This document shows positions 8,019 through 15,925 of a stretch of DNA of 64,000 nucleotides, piece after piece. The position numbers were made by a program, and so were the translations under genes. The notes under the pieces are model-generated. The model saw only the letters and a program-made list of their open reading frames with translations. It ran no database searches and was not told the DNA's origin. Location of the stretch: assembly GCF_013409205.1 (NCBI RefSeq), contig NZ_JACCAE010000001.1:1798001-1862000 (forward strand). Reading direction: 5' to 3'. The stretch is from Janibacter cremeus. GTDB lineage: Bacteria > Actinomycetota > Actinomycetes > Actinomycetales > Dermatophilaceae. Each line of letters begins with the position of its first letter. Positions within the stretch are counted from its first letter, which is position 1.

Positions 8019-9395
8019 ATGGAACCCACGATCATCACCATCGAGACCCCGAGCCTGGGCGACCGTTCCTACCTCGCCCACGACGGTGACGTCGCCTTCG
8101 TCATCGATCCGCAGCGCGACATCGACCGCGTGCTCGAGGTCGCCGAGGAGGCCGGTGTGCGGATCACCGATGTCTTCGAGACCCACCTGCACAACGACTA
8201 CGTCACCGGCGGACTGGCCCTGGCGCGCCGCCTCGGCGCCCGGTACCACGTCAACGCCGAGGACGAGGTCTCCTTCGACCGGCAGCCGATCCGCGACGGT
8301 GACGTCGTCGACGTCTCCCCGCGCATGCGGGTGCGGGCCATCGCGACCCCCGGTCACACCTTCACCCACCTGTCCTATGCGGTGGAGACGGTCACCGACT
8401 CCGGCGCCACCGCCTCGGCCGTCTTCACCGGGGGCTCGCTGCTCTTCGGGGCCACGGGGCGCCCGGACCTGCTCGGCCAGGAGCACACAGGTGCGCTCGT
8501 GCGCCACCAGTTCGCCTCGATCCACCGCCTCGCCGACGAGCTGCCCGAGCAGGCGGAGGTGCTGCCGACCCACGGGTTCGGTTCCTTCTGCTCGGCCGGG
8601 TCGACCGGTGGCTCCACGGAGTCGACGATCGGCCAGGAGAAGCGCTCCAACCCCGCGCTCACCCAACAGGAGGAGCAGTGGGTCGCCGACACCTTGGCGG
8701 GGCTGGACGCCTACCCGGCGTACTACGTCCACATGACCCCGGCCAATGCCGCGGGTCCGGGCGAGCCCGACCTGAGCGCTCCGGAGCGGGCCGACAAGGA
8801 CACTCTCGCCCAGCGCATCGACGCCGGCGAGTGGGTCGTTGATCTACGCACCCGCACCGCCTTCGCGGCCGGTCACGTGACCGGGACGCTCAACTTCGGT
8901 CTGGACGGCCAGTTCTCCACCTACCTCGGGTGGCTCATCCCCTGGGGCGCCCGCGTCACCTTGCTCGGTGAGAGCTCCGAGCAGGTCGCCGAGGCCCAGC
9001 GCGAGATGGTGCGGATCGGCCTGGATCGGATCGCCGGCGCCGCCACCGGTGGGCCCCAGGACTGGACCGACCGTCCGCTGGGCACGCTGGAGACCGCCGT
9101 CTTCGCCGACCTGTCCCAAGTACGCCACCACCGCCCGGTGCACATCCTCGACGTCCGCCTCGCGGGCGAGTATGCAGACAGCCACGTCGAGGACGCGCAG
9201 AACGTCCCCATCGGCGAGCTCCTCGACCGCATCGACGAGATCCCGCAGCGCGAGCTGTGGATCCACTGCGGCAGCGGCTACCGGGCCTCGATCGCCGCGT
9301 CGGTCCTCGCCGCGCGCGACCACACGGTCGTGCTCGTCGACGACGACTTCGCGGGCGCCGGCGACGCCGGACTGCCGATGACCTCCTCCCCCTGA
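8019..9395 (+). CDS. Metallo-hydrolase/rhodanese fusion (persulfide dioxygenase-sulfurtransferase, CstB-like)
   Basis: 458-residue protein probably oxidising glutathione-type or low-molecular-weight persulfides and transferring sulfane sulfur. The N-terminal metallo-beta-lactamase domain has ETHLHNDYVTGG (H56, H58, D60) and ATPGHTFTHL. A degenerate rhodanese domain without active cysteine follows (about 270-350), then an active one with HCGSGYRAS, cysteine C417. This architecture matches CstB-like proteins, which occur under CstR control. There is no ribosome site before ATG 8019 and the promoter is only about 10 bp upstream, so a leaderless mRNA is likely. A TTG three codons earlier is the alternative start. 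Confidence 0.9.
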   Translation: MEPTIITIETPSLGDRSYLAHDGDVAFVIDPQRDIDRVLEVAEEAGVRITDVFETHLHNDYVTGGLALARRLGARYHVNAEDEVSFDRQPIRDGDVVDVSPRMRVRAIATPGHTFTHLSYAVETVTDSGATASAVFTGGSLLFGATGRPDLLGQEHTGALVRHQFASIHRLADELPEQAEVLPTHGFGSFCSAGSTGGSTESTIGQEKRSNPALTQQEEQWVADTLAGLDAYPAYYVHMTPANAAGPGEPDLSAPERADKDTLAQRIDAGEWVVDLRTRTAFAAGHVTGTLNFGLDGQFSTYLGWLIPWGARVTLLGESSEQVAEAQREMVRIGLDRIAGAATGGPQDWTDRPLGTLETAVFADLSQVRHHRPVHILDVRLAGEYADSHVEDAQNVPIGELLDRIDEIPQRELWIHCGSGYRASIAASVLAARDHTVVLVDDDFAGAGDAGLPMTSSP

Positions 9396-9430
9396 CACAC
9401 CCCCTTCCCCCAAACCCCAAGGAGACCCCT

Positions 9431-9610
9431 GTGTGCCGTCAAGCGACCTGCCGTCAGTGCGGCAAGACCACCTGGGCCGGCTGCGGCCAGCACGTCGACC
9501 AGGTGATGAAGTCAGTGCCCAGCGGTCAGCGCTGCCCCGGACACTCCACCCCGACGAAGGGAGGCGGCGCCTCCCGCGGGCCTCTCGCCCGACTCTTCGG
9601 GCGCGGCTGA
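9431..9610 (+). CDS. Cys-rich mini-protein of the sulfur module
   Basis: 59-residue protein starting at GTG with an excellent AAGGAG site 7 nt upstream. The N-terminal half carries C2, C7, C10, C18 and C34 in the pattern CRQATCRQCGKTTWAGCG plus HVDQV and CPGH, looking like a small zinc or iron binding fold; the C-terminus is basic and flexible. Similar short proteins occur in many actinobacteria but I know of no assigned function. It is 35 bp after the rhodanese gene and 12 bp before the exporter, so it is part of the operon. Confidence 0.75.
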   Translation: MCRQATCRQCGKTTWAGCGQHVDQVMKSVPSGQRCPGHSTPTKGGGASRGPLARLFGRG

Positions 9611-9622
9611 CCGCTCGACCTC

Positions 9623-10432
9623 ATGCCTTTTGCTGTCATCCCCCTCGGCCTGGTCATCGGCCTCGCCCTCGGGGCGCTGGGTGGTGGAGGCTCGATCCTC
9701 GCCGTGCCCGCACTGGTACACGTGCTGGGGCAGGACCCGGTCACGGCCACCACGAGCTCGCTGATCATCGTCGGCATCACCTCCCTCCTCTCGCTACCGG
9801 CGCACCACCGTGCGCAGCGCGTGAGGTTCGGGCAGGGCCTGGCCTTCGGCTTGCTGGGCACGGCCGGTTCCTTCGCCGGGTCGGCGGCGTCCCGGGCAGT
9901 GCCCGGAGAGGTCCTGATGACCGTCTTCGCGGTGCTCATGGTCGTCGTGGCCGTGCTGATGCTGCGACGCAGCCGCAACGGGGCGCCGAAGAGGGACCAG
10001 GCCGTACCCCACGAGCCCATCCTCACCCTCCGCCCGCTGAGCTGTTCCTGCCCGCGCCTGCTCAAGCTCGTCGTCGCGGCCACGCTCGTCGGGCTGCTGA
10101 CCGGATTCCTGGGCGTCGGTGGCGGCTTCGTGCTCGTCCCCGCCCTGGTGCTCGTGCTCGGCTTCACCATGCCCGTGGCGGTCGGCACCTCCCTGCTCGT
10201 CATCGCCATCAACAGCGCGACGGCGCTCGCGGCACGGGCGCAGCAGGGCGTCGGCGACCTCGACTGGCCCCTCATCCTCGGCTTCGCTGCGGTCGCCGTC
10301 ATCGGCAGCCTCATCGGCAGCCGCGTCGCCGATCGGCTCCCTGCGGACCGACTCTCGCAGGCCTTCGCGGTGCTCGTGCTGGCGATCGCCGCCTTCACCG
10401 CCGCGCAGTCCGTGCCGGCGCTGCTGGTCTGA
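9623..10432 (+). CDS. TauE/SafE-family sulfite/sulfonate exporter
   Basis: 269-residue membrane protein with about eight hydrophobic helices and the duplicated TauE/SafE signature: LGALGGGGSILAVPALVHVLG in the first half and FLGVGGGFVLVPALVLVLG in the second. Members export sulfite, sulfoacetate or other organosulfur anions. Placed last in the sulfur operon, it would remove sulfite or thiosulfate formed by the persulfide dioxygenase-rhodanese, as in cst operons of other bacteria; that assignment is inference from context. Confidence 0.88.
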   Translation: MPFAVIPLGLVIGLALGALGGGGSILAVPALVHVLGQDPVTATTSSLIIVGITSLLSLPAHHRAQRVRFGQGLAFGLLGTAGSFAGSAASRAVPGEVLMTVFAVLMVVVAVLMLRRSRNGAPKRDQAVPHEPILTLRPLSCSCPRLLKLVVAATLVGLLTGFLGVGGGFVLVPALVLVLGFTMPVAVGTSLLVIAINSATALAARAQQGVGDLDWPLILGFAAVAVIGSLIGSRVADRLPADRLSQAFAVLVLAIAAFTAAQSVPALLV

Positions 10433-10468
10433 TCCCGGCGTGACGGCCGCGACGTCACCGGCCCTCGA

Positions 10469-11227
10469 TCAATCCCAGGGGATCTCGATGGGACGCCCGT
10501 TGCCGCCGCAGTTCAGGACGGCCGAGGCATCGCCGAAGACGTGGGTCAGGGTGACCCGGTCACCGACGGAGCAGGTGTCCCGCAGCTCTGCCGGTCGGCC
10601 GGCCAGGCAGGACTTGCGGCGGATGGTCAGCAGGGGACTCCCTTCGTCCACCTCCAGACGGGCGGCGACGTCGCCCGTTGCCGGGACGGAGTGGGTGTAC
10701 TCCACCCCGGCGTCGAACTCGATGCCGCACCGGGTGCGCAACACGTCGTAGACGGAGGCCTGCGTCAGGTCCGCCTCGAGCAGCGGCTCGGCCGCGGAGG
10801 CGATGATCCACAGCCGGTCCATGGCGAAGGGGGCGCCGTCGGCCCTGCGTACCCGCGCCACATGGATGAAGGGGGTGTCCGCCGCCAGGCCGAGCGCCGT
10901 GGACACCTCGGGGCTGGTCACGAGGCGCTGGGCGAGGACCTCGGAGGTCTCGCGACTGCCCTGGGCGGTGATCGCATCGCGCAGGCTGTACATCGGCCCG
11001 TGGCCGGACGTGCGGCTGGTGTTGATCACGTAGGAGCGGCGACCGCGCCCACCACCGACGATCCCCTGCTCGCGCAGCGGGGTCAGGGCCTGCCTGATCG
11101 TGCCGCGGCTGACTCCGTAGCGCTCGGACAGGGCGAGCTCACCCGGGAAGCCGTGGGCGAACTCGCCCTCCTGCACCCGGCGCAGGAGGTCGTCGCTGAT
11201 CTCGCGCCACCGTGGCAGTGTCCGCAC
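10469..11227 (-). CDS. GntR-family (HutC type) transcriptional regulator
   Basis: 252-residue regulator with an N-terminal winged helix (FPGELALSERYGVSRGTIRQALTPLREQGI) and a C-terminal UTRA-like effector domain. I prefer GTG 11227 because GAGAGG is correctly spaced before it; the ATG at 11257 would run the coding sequence through a palindrome that looks like its own operator. It is divergent from the DsbA-CcdA operon and probably controls it. The effector is unknown. Confidence 0.82.
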   Translation of the reverse strand: MRTLPRWREISDDLLRRVQEGEFAHGFPGELALSERYGVSRGTIRQALTPLREQGIVGGGRGRRSYVINTSRTSGHGPMYSLRDAITAQGSRETSEVLAQRLVTSPEVSTALGLAADTPFIHVARVRRADGAPFAMDRLWIIASAAEPLLEADLTQASVYDVLRTRCGIEFDAGVEYTHSVPATGDVAARLEVDEGSPLLTIRRKSCLAGRPAELRDTCSVGDRVTLTHVFGDASAVLNCGGNGRPIEIPWD

Positions 11228-11244
11228 GTCCACCTCTCGAATGA

Positions 11245-11258
11245 AATGTCTATACATT
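11245..11258. promoter_or_regulatory. Palindromic operator AATGT-CTAT-ACATT
   Basis: A perfect 5-bp inverted repeat around a 4-bp centre lies 17 bp upstream of the DsbA start and 17 bp upstream of the preferred regulator start. GntR/HutC proteins bind short AT-rich palindromes of this size in divergent promoters. It is markedly A+T-rich compared with its surroundings. Likely bound by the adjacent GntR protein. Confidence 0.6.
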
Positions 11259-11275
11259 GAGGTACCGTCGCTGTC

Positions 11276-12004
11276 ATGACTGGCACCAACCGACGCGTCC
11301 TGACCATAGTCGCTGCCGTGGCGGTCGTCGTCCTGCTCGCAGCGGGGGTCTTCCTCTCCGACCGGGGTGACGACTCCTCCGAGAGCTCCTCGGGCGCGAG
11401 CGCGGGGGAGACCGCCAGCGAGGGAAGCATGACCGAGGAGGAGGTCGGGCTGGCCCGCCGGGACGCCGACGACGTCACCGCCATGGGTGATGTCGACGCA
11501 CCGGTCGTGCTCATCGAGTACTCCGACTACCGCTGCCCCTTCTGCGGTGCCTTCGCCCGCGACACCATGCCGGTGCTGATCGAGGACTACATCGACAGCG
11601 GCAAGCTGCGCTTCGAGTGGCGCGACTTCCCCGTCTTCGGTGACGAGTCGCTCAAGGGGGCGATGGCCGCCCGGGCTGCCGGCGAGCAGGACAAGTACTG
11701 GCAGTACCACGACGCGATGTACCAGGACGCGCCCCAGCGCGGCCACCTGGATATCACCGACGAGAAGGTCATGGCCTGGGCGAAGGAGGCCGACGTGCCG
11801 GACCTGGACCAGTTCGAGCAGGACCTCGACGACCCGCAGCTGCGCGAGAAGGTCGAGGCCGACGCCCGCGAGGCGTCCACGCAGGTGGGCGCGACGGGGA
11901 CGCCGACCTTCGTCATCGGTGACCAGAAGATCGTGGGCGCCCAGCCGACGGATGCCTTCCGCGACATCATCGACGAGGAGCTCGACTCCGTCGAGGAGGG
12001 CTAG
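11276..12004 (+). CDS. Membrane-anchored DsbA-like thiol oxidoreductase
   Basis: 242-residue thioredoxin-fold protein tethered outside the membrane by helix 8-28, followed by a Ser/Gly/Glu-rich linker. The active site is CPFC (C87/C90) in YSDYRCPFCGAFA, with cis-proline region GATGTPTFVIG. It likely oxidises or isomerises disulfides in exported proteins. It is a close paralogue of the protein at 22762-23496. The stop codon directly abuts the CcdA start, so it should receive electrons from or pass them to CcdA. Confidence 0.9.
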   Translation: MTGTNRRVLTIVAAVAVVVLLAAGVFLSDRGDDSSESSSGASAGETASEGSMTEEEVGLARRDADDVTAMGDVDAPVVLIEYSDYRCPFCGAFARDTMPVLIEDYIDSGKLRFEWRDFPVFGDESLKGAMAARAAGEQDKYWQYHDAMYQDAPQRGHLDITDEKVMAWAKEADVPDLDQFEQDLDDPQLREKVEADAREASTQVGATGTPTFVIGDQKIVGAQPTDAFRDIIDEELDSVEEG

Positions 12005-12889
12005 ATGGACATCGGATACACCGGGGCCTTCCTCGGCGGCATCCTCACTCTCCTGAGTCCGTGCTCGGTGATGCTGCTCCCGGCCTTCTTCGCCTACGCC
12101 TTCACCTCACCGAGCGCTCTCATCGGTCGGACCGCGATCTTCTACGCGGGCCTGAGCGTCACGCTCGTGCCGTTGGGCATCTTCTCCGGGTCGCTCGGCT
12201 CCCTGCTGACGACCCACCGGATGACGCTGGTGACCGTGGCGGCGACCGTGGTCATCCTCCTGGGTCTGTGGCAGCTGTCCGGGTTGCCGGTGCCGGGACT
12301 GTCCCGATCCACCGACCAGCAGCGCGACAGCACCTCGATCGGGTCGGTCTTCGCCCTGGGGGCGGTGTACGCCGTCGCCGGGGTGTGCGCCGGGCCGATC
12401 CTCGGGTCGGTGCTGATGGTGGCGGCCGTGAGCGGCAGCCCGATCTACGGTGGCTCCGTGCTCGCCCTCTACGCGTTGGGCATGACCGTCCCGCTCTTCG
12501 TGCTCGCGGCGGTCTGGAAGCGGCTGGGCACGCGCGGGCGGGCCGTCATCGCCCCCAAGGAGGTCTCGATCGGCCCGTGGCGCAACACCTGGGCGATGGT
12601 CATCTCCGGGGTCCTGTCGATCGCCATCGGCGTGCTGCTGATCCTCACCGAGGGCACCGCCAGCCTCAGCGGCGTCTTCACGGTCAGCACCCAGCGCTCG
12701 GCCGAGTCGACACTGAGCAGCTGGAGCTCCGGGGTCTCGGACGTCTGGTTCATCGTCGCGGCCGTCGTCGTCCTGGGTGGAGTGGCCCTGTGGCGCCAGC
12801 GCAATGGGCGGCGCGACTCGCCGACCGACGGCCCCTCCGACGCGGAGCAGCACTCCGCCGGCCCCGATCTGGTGAGCAGGAAGAAGTGA
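12005..12889 (+). CDS. CcdA/DsbD-type transmembrane electron carrier
   Basis: 294-residue membrane protein carrying reducing power across the membrane. It shows the CcdA helices with the redox cysteines in LLSPCSVMLLPAFFAY (helix 1) and AVAGVCAGPILGS (helix 4), each beside conserved prolines. The C-terminus is a hydrophilic tail. Starting immediately after the DsbA stop, it is translationally coupled; the pair forms an extracytoplasmic thiol-reducing or oxidising system rather than a cytochrome c maturation locus, because no ResB/ResC genes are present. Confidence 0.88.
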   Translation: MDIGYTGAFLGGILTLLSPCSVMLLPAFFAYAFTSPSALIGRTAIFYAGLSVTLVPLGIFSGSLGSLLTTHRMTLVTVAATVVILLGLWQLSGLPVPGLSRSTDQQRDSTSIGSVFALGAVYAVAGVCAGPILGSVLMVAAVSGSPIYGGSVLALYALGMTVPLFVLAAVWKRLGTRGRAVIAPKEVSIGPWRNTWAMVISGVLSIAIGVLLILTEGTASLSGVFTVSTQRSAESTLSSWSSGVSDVWFIVAAVVVLGGVALWRQRNGRRDSPTDGPSDAEQHSAGPDLVSRKK

Positions 12890-12890
12890 C

Positions 12891-13382
12891 ATGGACACCC
12901 TGACCCCGCCCCGGGAGCCGGGGACGACGACGTCACTCCTCGACGAGCTGCGCACGTGGCAGGCACGGCGCTGGTGGACCGCGGCAGGGGTCGCGGTCCT
13001 GACGATGATCGTCACGGCGGTCCCCACCGCGATGGTCCCCACCCCGATCTTCAGCCGGGACGTCCCGACGACCGCGTGGGCGTGGCCGGTGCTCACTCTC
13101 ACCTCGGTGCTGGCCGGGATGGTCACCGCCACGTACGTTGCCCGTCGTGACCCGGACGAAGGGGGCCAGCGCGGTTCCCGCCTGGGCATGGTCGGGGCGT
13201 TCGCGACCTTCTTCGCCGTGGGCTGCCCCGTGTGCAACAAGTTGGTCCTGCTCGCGCTCGGCTACGCGGGCGCCCTGCAGTACTTCGCGCCCGTGCAGCC
13301 GCTGATCGCCGCCACCGCTATCGGCGTGCTCCTGTGGGCGCTGGTCGTGCGGGTGCGCCGGGAGCGCGCCTGCCGCGTCTGA
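12891..13382 (+). CDS. Membrane protein with CPVC motif
   Basis: 163-residue protein with about four hydrophobic segments. A thioredoxin-like CPVC pair lies in FFAVGCPVCNKLVLLALGY at the start of a helix, followed by a predicted re-entrant stretch. The gene is separated by 1 nt from the CcdA stop and so belongs to the DsbA-CcdA operon. I do not recognise a named family; the motif and context suggest a quinone- or thiol-linked redox partner, which is inference. It is too short and lacks the paired loop cysteines expected of VKOR. Confidence 0.78.
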   Translation: MDTLTPPREPGTTTSLLDELRTWQARRWWTAAGVAVLTMIVTAVPTAMVPTPIFSRDVPTTAWAWPVLTLTSVLAGMVTATYVARRDPDEGGQRGSRLGMVGAFATFFAVGCPVCNKLVLLALGYAGALQYFAPVQPLIAATAIGVLLWALVVRVRRERACRV

Positions 13383-13422
13383 CCGGGCACCCGCCCGCTC
13401 GATGACTGGAAGGATGGACCCG

Positions 13423-13755
13423 ATGGAGGACCAGCGAGCACGCCTTGAGCAGGAGCGCCGGGCGACGCTGCAGCGCCTGTCGGTGCTCACCGACGACTTC
13501 ACCGCACTCGTCGAGGCGAGCGAAGGGAGCAACGCCGACGACGAGCACGACCCGGAGGGTGCGACGATCGCGTTCGAGCGCTCGCAGGTCGACGCCTTCG
13601 TGCGGCAGGGTCGAGCGCACCTCGAGGAGATCGACGCCGCACTCGAGCGGCTCGACCGTGGTGACTACGGCACGTGCGAGCAGTGCGGCCGTCCGATCGG
13701 GCCCGGGCGCCTGGAGGCCAGACCCACCGCGCGACGGTGCATCGACTGCGCCTGA
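13423..13755 (+). CDS. TraR/DksA-type C4 zinc-finger protein
   Basis: About 110 residues: an N-terminal acidic coiled coil (ARLEQERRATLQRLSVLTDDF onward) and a C-terminal C4 zinc finger with CEQC and CIDC. Proteins of this class bind the RNA polymerase secondary channel or act as general stress factors. ATG 13423 is chosen because AAGG is about 9 nt upstream; ATGs at 13402 and 13414 are alternatives. It follows the redox operon by 40 bp. Confidence 0.82.
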   Translation: MEDQRARLEQERRATLQRLSVLTDDFTALVEASEGSNADDEHDPEGATIAFERSQVDAFVRQGRAHLEEIDAALERLDRGDYGTCEQCGRPIGPGRLEARPTARRCIDCA

Positions 13756-13824
13756 CCGGGTGAGGGCTGGTGTCGTCATTTTCCACGGAGTACGGTGGAG
13801 AAAATACCAACTGAAGGGATGAAG

Positions 13825-14271
13825 ATGAGCATCGCCGATCGTTCTGTCACGACCACGTGGGAGGGTCCGCTGGCCACCGGGAGCGGGACCCTCCACGACT
13901 CCAGCAGTGGTGTCCTTGACGACCAGCTGGTCACGTGGGGCTCTCGTACCGAGGCGCCGGGCGGCAAGAGCAGCCCCGAGGAGCTCCTCGCGGCAGCGCA
14001 CTCCGCGTGCTTCTCGCAGGCTCTCGCCCTGACCTTGGGCGAGAACAAGACCCCGCCGACCCGCCTCGACGTCAGCTCGACCATCTCCCTGGAGGAGGTC
14101 GACGGGAAGCCGACGATCACCACCTCGACGATCACCGTCACGGCCGTCGTCGACGGGATCGAGGAGGAGACCTTCGGCTCGATCGTCGAGTCCGCGTCTG
14201 CCCTGTGCCCGGTCTCGAGGCTCTTCACGGGGGCGACGATCACGGTGGATGCCTCGCTCGCGAGCGCGTAG
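13825..14271 (+). CDS. OsmC/Ohr-family peroxiredoxin
   Basis: 148-residue protein reducing organic hydroperoxides. The reactive cysteines are in AAHSACFSQALALTLGE and the resolving one in SASALCPVSRLF, the usual OsmC spacing. The typical N-terminal WEGPLATGSGTL and SSPEELLAAAH are present. ATG 13825 has AAGGG about 8 nt upstream; ATGs at 13795 and 13819 are less likely. It appears monocistronic. Confidence 0.88.
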   Translation: MSIADRSVTTTWEGPLATGSGTLHDSSSGVLDDQLVTWGSRTEAPGGKSSPEELLAAAHSACFSQALALTLGENKTPPTRLDVSSTISLEEVDGKPTITTSTITVTAVVDGIEEETFGSIVESASALCPVSRLFTGATITVDASLASA

Positions 14272-14371
14272 CCCACCGGCCGGACCTCCCCCTTCGCACC
14301 GCCCCCGGGTGGGGGAGGGGGCCGGAGGCCGCAGCATCCCGTGCCGGACGGCGCCTCGCCCCCGGCTGGGG

Positions 14372-15709
14372 ATGTCCCATCATGGGGTGGTGGCGTCGTC
14401 GGCAGTGTGGAAGGTCCTCGGGGCCAGTTTGCTGACCACCGTGGGTTCGTTGCCCGTCTTCCTGCTCGCCACCCAGTCGGTGCCGGTGCGCCGCGACTTG
14501 GGTTTCGGCGAGGAGCGGTTCGGGATGGCCGTTGCCGCGTTCTTCACGGCCGCCTCCCTCGTGGCGATTGTCGGCGGGGGAGTTGCCGACCGGGTGGGCC
14601 CACGCGCGTCGACGATGATCGCCGGCGCGCTCTCGACCGCCGGGGGAGTCGGGGTCGCGCTGGTCGCCCGCGGCTGGTTGACCCTCGTCATCTGCATGCT
14701 GGTGCTGGGGTCCGCCAACGCGGCACACCAGTTGACGGCGAATCTGGCGATGTCCCGCAGCATCCCGGCACACCGCCGTGGCATCGGTTTCGGGGTCAAG
14801 CAGTCCGCGGTCCCGGTGGCGATCGTCCTGGCCGGACTGGCCGTGCCGACGATGACCTCCCAGCTCGGCTGGCGCTCGACGTACTGGACGCTCGGCGGCG
14901 TCGGGGCCGTCGTCGTCCTCGCCGGCCTGCTCGCCCCCGGGCGGAACCACTCGGCGGCAACACCGGCACCGGGTGCCGGCCCGGACTCCCCGCCGGTCAG
15001 GACACTGCTGGTGGTGGCGGCCGCCATCGCCCTGGGGAGCGCAGCCGCCAACTCGATGGGGTCCTTCATCGCCTCGTGGGGCTTCGAGGTCGGGCTCACC
15101 CCCTCGCAGGCCGGCGGACTGGTGGCTGCCGGCAGCGCGCTCAACGTCGTCGGTCGACTCCTGATGGGGCAGCTCGCCGATCGACGCCACGGACGCAACC
15201 TGCCCGTGGTCGCCAACCAGATGGCCGTCGGTGGGGTGGCTCTGCTGGCTGTATCGCTCCCGGGCGTCGCGAGCTACGTCACCGCGAGCCTCGTGGCGTT
15301 CGGCATCGGGTGGTCCTGGCCGGGCCTGTTCCTCTTCGCCGTGGCCAGAGTCGGTCGTGAGGCGCCGGCCAAGGCGTCGGGGTACGTCCAGGCGGGCGCC
15401 TTCTTCGGCGGCGCGACCGGGCCGCTCCTCTTCGGATTCGCTGTCGACGCCTTCGGCTACGAGACCTCGTGGCGCTTGGCCGCAGTGGCCTTCTTCGCCG
15501 CCGCGGGCCTGGTCCTGCTGTCGCGGCGGATGTTCCTCACCGATCTGGTCGCCCGCCCACCACGGGTGCAGCTGGGCTACGGCGGTGGGCGCGAGCAACC
15601 GCGGTGGACGACTGCGGATCAGTGGCAGGAGCGAGAATCGGCGGGGCAGCGGCGTGACTCCGGAGCGCTGAGCGAAGTTACGTGCGGGTACGACGACCAC
15701 TCGCGGTGA
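14372..15709 (+). CDS. Major facilitator superfamily transporter
   Basis: 445-residue transporter with twelve predicted helices. Conserved MFS features include GGGVADRVGPRASTMIAG (the loop 2-3 motif) and GRLLMGQLADRRHGR in the second half. The substrate is unknown. The C-terminal hydrophilic tail of about 45 residues after the last helix is odd: its final ten codons and the stop come from a 112-bp repeated element (15677-15788), so the natural end was probably altered when the element inserted. The start is uncertain, with GTG codons a few positions downstream. Confidence 0.82.
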   Translation: MSHHGVVASSAVWKVLGASLLTTVGSLPVFLLATQSVPVRRDLGFGEERFGMAVAAFFTAASLVAIVGGGVADRVGPRASTMIAGALSTAGGVGVALVARGWLTLVICMLVLGSANAAHQLTANLAMSRSIPAHRRGIGFGVKQSAVPVAIVLAGLAVPTMTSQLGWRSTYWTLGGVGAVVVLAGLLAPGRNHSAATPAPGAGPDSPPVRTLLVVAAAIALGSAAANSMGSFIASWGFEVGLTPSQAGGLVAAGSALNVVGRLLMGQLADRRHGRNLPVVANQMAVGGVALLAVSLPGVASYVTASLVAFGIGWSWPGLFLFAVARVGREAPAKASGYVQAGAFFGGATGPLLFGFAVDAFGYETSWRLAAVAFFAAAGLVLLSRRMFLTDLVARPPRVQLGYGGGREQPRWTTADQWQERESAGQRRDSGALSEVTCGYDDHSR

Positions 15710-15788
15710 TGGTCCGAGCCCAACTCCCATGAATCCTTGGTTGTTGCCGCGGCCGCAACGTCAACGTGTAGTCGTACTCGCTCGTAAC
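15677..15788 (+). repeat. 112-bp intergenic element with inverted-repeat ends, copy A
   Basis: This copy starts GTTACGTGCGGGTACGACGA and ends with a near-complementary arm (reverse complement GTTACGAGCGAGTACGACTA). A second copy of exactly the same length, in the same orientation, is at 51867-51978. By hand, 67 of 112 positions match without gaps, and 26 of the first 27. The middle shares TGAAT shifted by 2 bp. It overlaps the last codons of the MFS gene and lies before the SNF2 gene. I do not recognise the family; no open reading frame is conserved between copies. Confidence 0.8.
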
Positions 15789-15925
15789 ATCCGTAGATGT
15801 TGACCACAGCGTCGTCGGTATGACGGACCCGTCCCCAATCCCTGGTCGACGGCCCGGCTTGTCGGCCACGGAATCTATGCTGCCATCATGATCCTCTCCC
15901 CCCTCCCGACGACGGTGGCCTGACC

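Noticed and set aside
14285..14335. GC-rich hairpin after the OsmC gene
   Set aside because: C-tract and G-tract can pair only with a large, irregular loop; not clearly a terminator.
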